DNA of 64,000 nt, from assembly GCA_015060705.1 (NCBI GenBank), contig SUXY01000003.1:1-64000 (forward strand). The letters run 5' to 3'. Source of the stretch: Bacteroides sp. GTDB lineage: Bacteria; Bacteroidota; Bacteroidia; Bacteroidales; Bacteroidaceae. Each line of letters begins with the position of its first letter. Positions within the stretch are counted from its first letter, which is position 1. Positions 42,205 to 50,382 of this stretch are shown in pieces. Below the pieces are notes generated by a model. The model had not been told where the DNA came from. It did no database searches and saw only the letters and a list, made by a program, of their open reading frames with translations. Made by a program: the position numbers and the translations under genes.

Positions 42205-43488
42205 ATGGAAAGACTGAAACTGTTAATAAGTTGGCTGCTGATACTTGCCGGAGCGGTGGAAGCCGTCTGGGGCTTGCTTCAGGTGTATGGTTACGAGCCT
42301 TCGAACCATTCGCTGTATGCGCTGACGGGTTCGTTCTACAATCCCGGCCCTTATTCGGGCTTCCTGGCGATATGCCTGCCGTTGGCACTCCATGAGTGGT
42401 TGAATGGAAAGCGGTTTTGGAAGCATCTTGCTTTGGCGGCACTGGTGCTGATGGTGGTGATTCTCCCCTCGGGCATGAGCCGTTCGGCATGGTTGGCTGC
42501 TTTGGTGGCTTCGGGTTATGTGTGGGCAATGCACTATCCGAAGGTGATTGTCCGATATTGGAAAGCGTTGCTGGTAGGTGGTTTATTACTCGTTGTCTTG
42601 GGTATAGGTGCTTACCATTGGAAGAAGGACTCGGCGGACGGTCGTCTGCTGATGTGGAAGATTGCTTTTACGGAAGTACCGGCCACGATTGGTGTGGGCT
42701 GGGAGAACGTAGCAGGGGCATACGGCGATGCCCAGGAGCGGTATTTTGCATCGGGCAAGGGTACGGAGCAGGAGAAACATGTGGCAGGTGCACCGGAATA
42801 TGTGTTCAATGAATATCTGCAGGTGGGTATCGCTTGGGGTGTTCCTGTTTTGTTCGTCATCTTGACTGTGGTGATTGTTCTTTTCAGTTGGGGACATCGG
42901 GACAGGCAGTACGGTGTCTGCGGCGGTCTGTTCTCGTTGGCTGTCTTTGCCTTTTCGTCCTATCCGTTCCAGTTCCTGGAGTTCATCCTGGCTTTCTTGG
43001 CCCTGTTGGTGTGCTGTGCGCTGGGGTACCGGAAGGTGTGGGTACGGTGGACGGCGCTGGTGCTGGGCATCGGTATAGGTGTCTACCTGTCGTGTAACCG
43101 CCCCCAGAAGAATGCCCGAAGGATGTTTGAGCAGGCTCATGCCTTGCACAAGTCCGGGGAGTGGCATGCATCGATAGAACTATTGGAAGAAACAATGAAA
43201 GTCAGCAGTGATGCGATGATACTGAACATCATCGGGAAGAACTATCAGGCATTGGGACAGCCCTATCTAGCGGAGATTTGGTACATCCGCTCCACGAATC
43301 GGTTGCCGAACCGCGTCTATCCTTACTATCTGTTGGCAAAGCTCTATGCGGAACACCCGAGGTATTTCCCGAAAGAGAAGCTGGAATGGGCTGCAAGGAT
43401 GGTGCTGGAGAAGAAAGCCAAGGTGGAATCGACTGCCATTAAGCAGATGAGGGAGGAAATGAAGAAAATGTTGGAAGAAAAAGAATGA
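42205..43488 (+). CDS. O-antigen-ligase-like membrane protein with C-terminal TPRs
   Basis: The 427-residue protein has about eight hydrophobic segments in the first 295 residues (for example LALAALVLMVVILPSGM, ALLVGGLLLVVLGIGAY, ILAFLALLVCCALGYRKVW). The segment SGMSRSAWLAAL and the region around IGVGWENVAGAYGDAQERYF match the Wzy/O-antigen ligase fold. Residues about 305-420 carry TPR-like helices (ARRMFEQAHALHKSGEWHAS, AEIWYIRSTNRLPNR). Family members transfer glycans to lipid, or, in related cases, to proteins. A glycan-to-peptide role here is speculative. It follows the signal peptidase gene after four bases. Confidence 0.8.
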   Translation: MERLKLLISWLLILAGAVEAVWGLLQVYGYEPSNHSLYALTGSFYNPGPYSGFLAICLPLALHEWLNGKRFWKHLALAALVLMVVILPSGMSRSAWLAALVASGYVWAMHYPKVIVRYWKALLVGGLLLVVLGIGAYHWKKDSADGRLLMWKIAFTEVPATIGVGWENVAGAYGDAQERYFASGKGTEQEKHVAGAPEYVFNEYLQVGIAWGVPVLFVILTVVIVLFSWGHRDRQYGVCGGLFSLAVFAFSSYPFQFLEFILAFLALLVCCALGYRKVWVRWTALVLGIGIGVYLSCNRPQKNARRMFEQAHALHKSGEWHASIELLEETMKVSSDAMILNIIGKNYQALGQPYLAEIWYIRSTNRLPNRVYPYYLLAKLYAEHPRYFPKEKLEWAARMVLEKKAKVESTAIKQMREEMKKMLEEKE

Positions 43489-43492
43489 ACAG

Positions 43493-43657
43493 ATGGATAA
43501 GAAGGAATTGATAAAGGAAGAACTCACGGAACTGTTGGAAACGCACTACGATGGTTCTTTCGTCCGATTGGCATGCGATTACATCCGCTCCATGGGAATG
43601 ACGGAGGAGGAAGTGGAGGAGTTGTTGGAAGCGATGAAAAAACAAAAAGGGGCATGA
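43493..43657 (+). CDS. Small helical protein of 54 residues
   Basis: This short frame begins MDKKELIKEELTELLETHYD and is almost all charged helix, with SMGMTEEEVEELLEAMKKQK at the end. It has no signal peptide. It starts four bases after the O-antigen-ligase-like gene and its stop lies in the loop of the terminator, so it is the last gene of the locus. I do not recognise its family. The tight packing supports real translation. Confidence 0.6.
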   Translation: MDKKELIKEELTELLETHYDGSFVRLACDYIRSMGMTEEEVEELLEAMKKQKGA

Positions 43658-43675
43658 AGCCCCTTTCTTCGTTTA
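43636..43675. terminator. Bidirectional terminator after the NVEALA locus
   Basis: AAAGGGGC (43646-43653) and GCCCCTTT (43659-43666) form an 8-bp stem with a 5-base loop. T residues follow on the plus strand and a long A run precedes it, giving a T tract on the minus strand for the convergent gdhA copy 2. Confidence 0.85.
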
Positions 43676-43691
43676 TATTCGAGTTTGACTA

Positions 43692-45026
43692 TTATACAAT
43701 GCCTTGCGCCATCATGGCCTTAGCTACCTTCATGAAGCCGGCGATGTTTGCACCCTTCACGTAGTTTACGTAGCCGTCTTCTTCAGTACCGTACTTCACA
43801 CAGTTTTCGTGGATATTTTCCATGATGTAGTGAAGTTTGTTGTCCACTTCTTCGGCACTCCAAGAGAGGCGTTCCGAGTTCTGGCTCATTTCAAGACCCG
43901 ATACCGATACACCACCTGCATTGGCAGCCTTGCCCGGAGCATAGAGAATCTTGGCTTCCTGGAAGATACGGATAGCTTCTGGAGTAGAAGGCATGTTGGC
44001 ACCTTCCGATACAGCAATCACGCCGTTGTCTACCAACATGCGGGCATGTTCGCCGTTCAATTCGTTCTGAGTAGCCGATGGAAGAGCAATGTCTGCCTTT
44101 TCGCCCCATGGCTTTTCACCTGGTACATACTTCACACCATATTGTTCTGCGTATTCACGGATACGGCCACGATAGAGGTTCTTCAATTCCATGATGTAGT
44201 CCAACTTTTCGCGGTCGATGCCATCCGGGTCGTATACATAACCGTCTGAGTCTGACATGGTCAATACCTTACCACCCATTTGGATGACCTTTTCGGCTGT
44301 ATATTGAGCTACATTACCCGAACCGGAAATCAAGACAGTCTTACCCTTCAAGTCCATACCCTTGGTCTTCAGCATTTCCAACAAGAAGTATACGTTACCG
44401 TAACCGGTTGCTTCCGGACGTACCAAAGAACCACCGAATTCGCGGCCCTTACCGGTAAATGTACCTGTAAATTCGTGGGAAAGCTTCTTGTACATGCCGA
44501 ACATGTAACCTACTTCACGACCACCTACACCGATATCGCCTGCCGGTACGTCGGTGTCCGGACCAATGTGACGCCATAATTCCAGCATGAATGCCTGGCA
44601 GAAGCGCATCACTTCTGCATTCGACTTGCCACGTGGAGAAAAGTCGGAGCCGCCCTTGCCACCACCCATCGGGAGGGTAGTCAAAGAATTCTTGAATGTC
44701 TGTTCGAATGCCAAGAACTTCAAGATGCCGAGGTTGACAGATGCATGGAAACGGATACCGCCCTTGTAAGGACCAATGGCGTTGTTATGTTGTACGCGAT
44801 AGCCCATGTTGGTTTGGATGTTACCTTTATCGTCCATCCAAGTGACGCGGAATTGATATACGCGGTCAGGAATACACAGGCGTTCAATCAAATTTACCTT
44901 GTCGAATTCCGGGTGCTTGTTGTATTCTTCTTCAATGGTTCCAAGCACTTCTTCTACTGCCTGATGGTATTCAGGTTCGTTAGGGAATCTTCTTTTTAAA
45001 TCTTCTAATACCTTTGCTGCGTTCAT
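43692..45026 (-). CDS. gdhA: NADP-type glutamate dehydrogenase, second copy
   Basis: The 444-residue enzyme has the same catalytic motifs as copy 1 (GPYKGGIRFH, LPMGGGKGG, SDFSPRGKS, PAGDIGVGGRE). The dinucleotide region differs: SGSGNVAQYTAEK here against SGFGNVAWGAVTK in copy 1, along with most of the second domain around it. Bacteroides species commonly carry one ammonium-regulated and one other glutamate dehydrogenase, so a different coenzyme or regulation is likely. It has its own promoter and terminator. Confidence 0.94.
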   Translation of the reverse strand: MNAAKVLEDLKRRFPNEPEYHQAVEEVLGTIEEEYNKHPEFDKVNLIERLCIPDRVYQFRVTWMDDKGNIQTNMGYRVQHNNAIGPYKGGIRFHASVNLGILKFLAFEQTFKNSLTTLPMGGGKGGSDFSPRGKSNAEVMRFCQAFMLELWRHIGPDTDVPAGDIGVGGREVGYMFGMYKKLSHEFTGTFTGKGREFGGSLVRPEATGYGNVYFLLEMLKTKGMDLKGKTVLISGSGNVAQYTAEKVIQMGGKVLTMSDSDGYVYDPDGIDREKLDYIMELKNLYRGRIREYAEQYGVKYVPGEKPWGEKADIALPSATQNELNGEHARMLVDNGVIAVSEGANMPSTPEAIRIFQEAKILYAPGKAANAGGVSVSGLEMSQNSERLSWSAEEVDNKLHYIMENIHENCVKYGTEEDGYVNYVKGANIAGFMKVAKAMMAQGIV

Positions 45027-45075
45027 AATTTTTATTCTTTAGTGTTGTTATTATTCTTTATTAAAATTGCGGTTG

Positions 45076-45106
45076 CGAAAGTATGTATAATATTTGAAGT
45101 GTGCAA
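45076..45106 (-). promoter_or_regulatory. Promoter of gdhA copy 2
   Basis: On the minus strand, TTG (45104-45106) and TACTTTCG (45076-45083) are separated by 20 bases. The -7 box differs from TAnnTTTG at one position. Confidence 0.55.
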
Positions 45107-45176
45107 CATTTTATAAACAAAATAACAAGAAAAATATCAAATAGTTTAATATTTGAATGAATATTCGATAAAAAGC

Positions 45177-45356
45177 TTATCTTTTTCTGTTTTTAACGGA
45201 TTTTATTATCGGAATAAATACTAAGGCTCCCGAGATGATAATTGTTAGTATCAACGGGCCGTCAATTTGTTCGGCTCCCACTAATATGAGGTAGCAGATA
45301 GCTACCCATAATAGCGTGAGGATGACGGATTGTGTTGTATTTAAAGGTCTTCTCAT
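45177..45356 (-). CDS. Small membrane protein of 59 residues coupled to malic enzyme
   Basis: The start ATG overlaps the malic enzyme stop by four bases (ATGA), a typical coupling arrangement. The product begins [10 protein letters not shown] and has two hydrophobic stretches (VILTLLWVAICYLILVGA and LILTIIISGALVFIPII) and a basic end (KSVKNRKR), so it should be a two-helix inner-membrane protein. I do not know a family for it. Confidence 0.65.
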   Translation of the reverse strand: MRRPLNTTQSVILTLLWVAICYLILVGAEQIDGPLILTIIISGALVFIPIIKSVKNRKR

Positions 45357-47635
45357 TGTTTCTTCTTTTTCTCAACGATTGCATCAATAACTGCAACAGC
45401 CGTGATGTTCACGATATCGCGAACAGATGCTTCACAGTCGGTGAAATGAATCGGTTTGTTCAATCCCATTTGGATAGGGCCAATGACTTCGGTTTCGTTC
45501 ATCGATTGGATGAGTTGGTAAGTGGCATTGGCCGAACTGAGGTTCGGGAATATCAAGGTATTCACATCCTTACCTATCAAACGGGTAAACGGGTATTTTT
45601 CGTCGCGTGCTTCCTTGTTCATGGCATACTTCACTTGCATTTCGCCATCGATAGCCAATCCCGGATATTCACGTTGCATGATTTCAATTGCTTCGTGTAC
45701 CTTGGCCGGGCTACCTTCATTGTCCGAACCGAAATTGGAGTAAGAGAGCATGGCCATGACCGGAGTGTGGTTGAAGAATTCCACGGTTGTCTTCGACAAT
45801 TTGGCAATATCAATCAAAGTATCGGTGTCCGGATGACGGTTAATCAAGGTGTCTGCCAAGAAATATGTACCCTTCTTGGAATTAAGGATGTGCATGGTAC
45901 CGAAATGCTTGAATTCTGGACGGATACCAATTACTTCCTTCGCTACCTTAATGGTATTGGAGTACTTGGTATATAGACCGGTAATGAAGGCATCGGCTTC
46001 ACCGGTTTCGACCATCATCATGCCAAAATAGTTGCGCTCAAACATCTTGTCGTTCGCTTCCTGGAAGTTGGCTCCTTGACGGGCACGCTTTTCGGCCAGG
46101 ATACGGGCATAACGTTCACGGCGCGGGGCTTCGTTCGGATGGCGGAGATTCACCACTTCAATGCCTTCCAGACTGAGGTCAAGTTCCTTGGCGAGCTTGC
46201 CGATGGCTTCGTCGTTACCCAAAAGGATGGGATGACAGATACCTTCTGCCTTGGCTTCAACAGCTGCTTTCAGCATGGTCGGGTGGATACCTTCAGCAAA
46301 TACAACTCGTTGTGGATCACGACGGGCAGTATCGTATAACTGACGGGTAAGTTTGCTTTCCTGACCCATCAATTCCTTCAAGTGTTGGCGATATGCTTCC
46401 CAATCTGTAATAGGCTTGCGGGCTACTCCCGATTCCATCGCTGCCTTGGCTACGGCCATGGATACTTCGGTAATCAAGCGTGGGTCTACTGGTTTCGGAA
46501 TGAAATAGTCCGGACCGAAAGTGAAGTTGTTCACATGGTAGACTTCGTTTACTACATCAGGAACCGGTTGCTTGGCCAAATTGGCAATGGCATGTACGGC
46601 AGCCAATTTCATCTCTTCGTTGATAGCTGTGGAAGCTACGTCCAAGGCACCACGGAAGATATAAGGGAAACCGATCACATTGTTGATTTGGTTCGGATAG
46701 TCGCTACGTCCGGTAGACATCAATACATCCGGACGGGCAGCCATGGCGTCTTCGTACGAGATTTCCGGTACCGGGTTGGCCAAAGCGAATACAATTGGGT
46801 GGCTGGCCATGCTACGGATCATGTCTTGGGTCAAGACATTTCCTTTGGACAAGCCGAGGAATACGTCGGCTCCTTGGATGGCTTCTGCCAACGTATGGAG
46901 ATCACGACGATCGGTTGCAAAATAACGTTTGGTTTCATCCAACTTTTCACGGTCGCTGGTAATTACGCCCTTTGAGTCGAGCATGATGATGTTTTCGTGG
47001 GTAGCACCCAAGGCTTCATACAACTTGGTACAAGAGATAGCAGCTGCACCGGCACCATTTACCACAATGCGGACATCTTGAATTTTCTTGCCAGCCACTT
47101 CGAGTGCATTGAGCAAACCTGCGGCCGAAATGATAGCCGTACCATGCTGGTCATCGTGCATCACCGGAATATCCAATTCTTCCTTCAAACGACGTTCGAT
47201 TTCAAAGCATTCAGGAGCCTTGATATCTTCCAAATTGATCCCTCCGAAAGTCGGTGCAATCGCTTTGACGGCTTCGATGAACTTTTCAGGGTCCTTTTCA
47301 TTCACTTCAATGTCAAAAACATCGATTCCACCGTATATTTTGAATAAAAGCCCCTTTCCTTCCATGACCGGTTTTCCTGCCATGGCACCGATATCTCCAA
47401 GGCCCAATACGGCAGTACCGTTGGAAATGACTGCCACCAAGTTACCTTTGGCAGTATATTTGTAAGCATCTTGCGGATTCTTTTCGATTTCGAGACAAGG
47501 TTCGGCTACGCCTGGAGAATAGGCGAGTGACAAGTCTGTCTGCGTTCTATAAGGCTTGGTTGGGACAACCTCAATCTTGCCCGGCTTGCCCTGTGAGTGG
47601 TAGAGCAAGGCGGCTTCTTTTGTAATTTTAGCCAT
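45353..47635 (-). CDS. maeB: NADP-dependent malic enzyme with phosphotransacetylase-like domain
   Basis: The 760-residue MaeB-type enzyme decarboxylates malate to pyruvate with NADP. The N-terminal malic domain (residues about 15-150: [28 protein letters not shown]) is followed by an NAD(P)-binding domain ([39 protein letters not shown]). Residues about 425-755 are a phosphotransacetylase-like domain ([46 protein letters not shown]), which in MaeB proteins is regulatory (acetyl-CoA sensing) and not catalytic. The length fits the family. It is transcribed with the small membrane protein gene. Confidence 0.95.
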   Translation of the reverse strand: MAKITKEAALLYHSQGKPGKIEVVPTKPYRTQTDLSLAYSPGVAEPCLEIEKNPQDAYKYTAKGNLVAVISNGTAVLGLGDIGAMAGKPVMEGKGLLFKIYGGIDVFDIEVNEKDPEKFIEAVKAIAPTFGGINLEDIKAPECFEIERRLKEELDIPVMHDDQHGTAIISAAGLLNALEVAGKKIQDVRIVVNGAGAAAISCTKLYEALGATHENIIMLDSKGVITSDREKLDETKRYFATDRRDLHTLAEAIQGADVFLGLSKGNVLTQDMIRSMASHPIVFALANPVPEISYEDAMAARPDVLMSTGRSDYPNQINNVIGFPYIFRGALDVASTAINEEMKLAAVHAIANLAKQPVPDVVNEVYHVNNFTFGPDYFIPKPVDPRLITEVSMAVAKAAMESGVARKPITDWEAYRQHLKELMGQESKLTRQLYDTARRDPQRVVFAEGIHPTMLKAAVEAKAEGICHPILLGNDEAIGKLAKELDLSLEGIEVVNLRHPNEAPRRERYARILAEKRARQGANFQEANDKMFERNYFGMMMVETGEADAFITGLYTKYSNTIKVAKEVIGIRPEFKHFGTMHILNSKKGTYFLADTLINRHPDTDTLIDIAKLSKTTVEFFNHTPVMAMLSYSNFGSDNEGSPAKVHEAIEIMQREYPGLAIDGEMQVKYAMNKEARDEKYPFTRLIGKDVNTLIFPNLSSANATYQLIQSMNETEVIGPIQMGLNKPIHFTDCEASVRDIVNITAVAVIDAIVEKKKKQ

Positions 47636-47677
47636 AATCTTTTTCCTTAAAAATTCCTATTCTTGTAAAATTGGTCG

Positions 47678-47685
47678 CAAATGTA
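47678..47685 (-). promoter_or_regulatory. -7 box of maeB
   Basis: On the minus strand TACATTTG matches TAnnTTTG, 42 bases upstream of the start codon. No -33 element at standard spacing. Confidence 0.5.
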
Positions 47686-47880
47686 CAAATAAAATTATAA
47701 AATGTCGTTTGTTGACAAAGAAAAATGTCGAAACGATTAATTTAAGAATGTTGCCATCTTCTTTAATAAAAATGACCCTGAATTTGTTTAGAACCTTCTA
47801 AATTTCTGATTTTGTAGTAAAGAGGTGTTATTATTGCTTAATGGATACCTCCTATACTTTATTATGTGCGAAAAAAAGAA

Positions 47881-47888
47881 TAATTTTG
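47881..47888 (+). promoter_or_regulatory. -7 box of the efflux operon
   Basis: TAATTTTG matches TAnnTTTG and lies 74 bases upstream of the TolC-like gene. No clear -33 element is visible. Confidence 0.5.
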
Positions 47889-47962
47889 CACGTCAAAATA
47901 ATGATAGGATTAGAAACAACCAAAACTAGAAACAATATAACATTAAAATTAGGTATACATTA

Positions 47963-49294
47963 ATGAAATTCTTATTGAAACCCGTGTTGGCTCTTGCTTT
48001 GCTGGTAATGGCGGCAACGAGCGTAAAGGCTCAGGACACGCTGAAGATTTCGCTGAAAGAAGCGATACAGATTGCGTTGAGCGAAAATCCGACTATTAAG
48101 GTAGCCGATCAGGAAATTCAGTTGAAGAAAGAAGCGAACCGTGAAATGCTTTATGGTTTACTCCCGGAAGCGAATTTGGTAGGTAGCTATACGCATACCA
48201 TCAAGAAGCAGACTTTCGCGATGATGGACACCATTATGCAGGTGGGTACTACCAATAACATGAGTGGTGGTATTTCTGTTAGCCTCCCGATTTTTGCACC
48301 AGCTTTGTACAAGAGCATCAAATTGACTAAGACTGATGTGAAGTTGGCTGAAGAAAAATCACGTGCTTCTCGTCTGGACATGGTGAATCAAGTAACCAAG
48401 GCTTTCTATCAGTTGCTTTTGGCGCAGGATAGCTACAACGTGCTTCAGAAGAGCTACAAGCAGAGTGAAGACAACTTCAACGTAGTGAAGGCGAAGTATG
48501 AACAGGGTTCGGTAAGTGAATATGATAAGATCAGTGCCGACGTACAGATGCGTTCGTTGAAGCCAAGCGTGGTTTCTGCCGGTAATGGTGTCAACTTGGC
48601 TACTCTTCAGTTGAAGGTGTTGTTGGGATTGGATTCGGATATGCCGATTGCTGTCGTGGGTAACTTGAAGGATTATGAAATGGCGATGTTCACTCGTCAG
48701 GCACAACCACAGCCGGCTGATATTGTTGGTGGAAATACCACACTCCGTCAGTTGGATTTGAACTATGCCATGTTGAAGCAGAACTTGCAATTGAAGTACA
48801 CTAACTTCATGCCGACCTTGGCTGCTTCTTTCCAATACATGTATACTACCATGGCCAACCACATGCGTATCGGTGATTTCAAGTGGAATCCGTATTCTAC
48901 CATCGGTTTGAGCCTCTCTATTCCTTTGTTTAAGGGTGGTAACTTCTCGCAGGTAAAGCAAACGAAGTTGCAGTTGAAGCAGTTGGATCAGACTCGCATC
49001 AATACAGAACGTCAACTCAAGATGCAGGCACAGAGCTACTTGAACAATATGGCTGCCAGCACAGAACAAGTTGTCAGCAACAAGGAAGCCGTACTTCAAG
49101 CTGAAAAGGGACGTACCATTGCAGAAAAGCGTTACGAAGTTGGTCGCGGTACTATCCTCGAACTGAACAGTTCGGAAGTAGCTTTGACTCAGGCACAGCT
49201 CACTTACAACCAATCCATTTTCGATTATTTGGTGGCTAAGGCCGACCTTGACCTCGTGATGGGTGTGGAAGACTTGATTACTATCGAAAAATAA
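47963..49294 (+). CDS. TolC family outer-membrane efflux protein
   Basis: The 443-residue protein has a signal peptide to about residue 23 (VKAQ). Two outer-membrane-efflux repeats follow, each beginning with a family-typical segment (LKEAIQIALSENPTIKVADQ and, in the second half, YAMLKQNLQLKYTNFMPTLA). Long alpha-helical stretches (EEKSRASRLDMVNQVTKAFY, AEKRYEVGRGTILELNSSEV) form the trans-periplasmic tunnel of the trimer. It is the outer-membrane channel of the RND pump encoded by the two genes that follow, 27 and 29 bases apart, on one transcript. Confidence 0.94.
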   Translation: MKFLLKPVLALALLVMAATSVKAQDTLKISLKEAIQIALSENPTIKVADQEIQLKKEANREMLYGLLPEANLVGSYTHTIKKQTFAMMDTIMQVGTTNNMSGGISVSLPIFAPALYKSIKLTKTDVKLAEEKSRASRLDMVNQVTKAFYQLLLAQDSYNVLQKSYKQSEDNFNVVKAKYEQGSVSEYDKISADVQMRSLKPSVVSAGNGVNLATLQLKVLLGLDSDMPIAVVGNLKDYEMAMFTRQAQPQPADIVGGNTTLRQLDLNYAMLKQNLQLKYTNFMPTLAASFQYMYTTMANHMRIGDFKWNPYSTIGLSLSIPLFKGGNFSQVKQTKLQLKQLDQTRINTERQLKMQAQSYLNNMAASTEQVVSNKEAVLQAEKGRTIAEKRYEVGRGTILELNSSEVALTQAQLTYNQSIFDYLVAKADLDLVMGVEDLITIEK

Positions 49295-49321
49295 GAATAA
49301 CAGAATAAATAGAACAACAGT

Positions 49322-50353
49322 ATGAAGAAAAGTTTTCAGATGGTTGCAGTGTTGGTTGCAGCTATGTTGGGCGCCTGCTCAGGCGGTGAAGAAAAGAAGG
49401 CAGAAACAACTGCTGCTGAAACTGTAGTCGAAAAACCGGCTGTGAAGCTTGCCACTGTAACATCACGTGATGTAGACCAGATTGGTGAATACACTGCTAC
49501 TGTAGAGGCAGAAGCGAAGAACAACATTGCTCCGACTGCACCGGGACGTATCAGCAAGATTTTTGTAGAAGTAGGCGATTATGTACGCAAGGGGCAGAAG
49601 TTGGTACAGATGGATGCTGCTAACCTCACTCAGTTGAAACTCCAGTTGGACAATCAGGAAAAGGAATTCAATCGTGTAGACGAATTATATAAGGTAGGTG
49701 GTGCTTCCAAGTCGGAATGGGATGCTGCCAAGACTAATTTGGATGTACGTCGTTCATCTTATGAAAACTTGTTGGAAAATACACAGTTGGTAAGCCCGTT
49801 GAACGGTGTGGTGACTGCACGTAACTTCGATAACGGTGACTTGTATACTTCTACTCAGATGCCGGTATTGGTCGTACAACAAATTTCTCCGGTAAAGTTG
49901 ATGGTAAACGTTTCAGAACCGAACTTCCCGAAGGTAACTAAGGGTATGCCTGTTACTATTAAGCTTGATGTGTATGGTGACGAAGAATTCGAAGGTAAGG
50001 TAAGCTTGGTTTACCCGACTATCGATGCTGCTACTCACACATTCCCTGTAGAAGTGACATTGGCTAATGCAAACCAGCGTGTACGTCCAGGTATGTTTGC
50101 TCGTGTTACCATGAACTTCGGTACCAAGAACCATGTGGTAGTTCCTGATATGGCAGTTGTAAAGCGTGCCGGTTCGGGTGACCGTTTCGTATATGTATAC
50201 AACAATGGTAAGGTATCCTATAATAAGGTAGAGTTGGGCCGTCGTATGGGCACTGAATACGAATTGATTTCGGGTGTAGACAACAACTCACAAGTAGTAG
50301 TTGCTGGTCAGACTCGTTTGGCTGACGGTGTAGAAGTAGAAGTAATCCAATAA
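49322..50353 (+). CDS. RND efflux periplasmic adaptor (membrane fusion protein)
   Basis: The 343-residue lipoprotein has lipobox MLGACSGG. A biotinyl-lipoyl-like domain appears in two halves (IAPTAPGRISKIFVEVGDYV and TQLVSPLNGVVTARNFDNGD) around a short helical hairpin. A beta-barrel domain (MPVTIKLDVYGDEEFEGKVS) and a membrane-proximal domain (VVPDMAVVKRAGSGDRFVYV) complete it. It joins the inner-membrane pump to the TolC-like channel. The absence of a long hairpin is usual for AcrA/MexA-type adaptors of Bacteroidota. Confidence 0.94.
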   Translation: MKKSFQMVAVLVAAMLGACSGGEEKKAETTAAETVVEKPAVKLATVTSRDVDQIGEYTATVEAEAKNNIAPTAPGRISKIFVEVGDYVRKGQKLVQMDAANLTQLKLQLDNQEKEFNRVDELYKVGGASKSEWDAAKTNLDVRRSSYENLLENTQLVSPLNGVVTARNFDNGDLYTSTQMPVLVVQQISPVKLMVNVSEPNFPKVTKGMPVTIKLDVYGDEEFEGKVSLVYPTIDAATHTFPVEVTLANANQRVRPGMFARVTMNFGTKNHVVVPDMAVVKRAGSGDRFVYVYNNGKVSYNKVELGRRMGTEYELISGVDNNSQVVVAGQTRLADGVEVEVIQ

Positions 50354-50382
50354 TCATTTAACCACTTTTTAATTAGCATATT

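Larger units (their letters stand above)
47636..47962. other. Divergent promoter region between maeB and the efflux operon
   Basis: This 327-base AT-rich gap has no coding frame of note. It holds TACATTTG on the minus strand (47678-47685) for maeB and TAATTTTG on the plus strand (47881-47888) for the efflux operon. The 190 bases between them could hold regulator sites, but I see no strong dyad apart from a weak one near 47703-47737. Confidence 0.6.
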
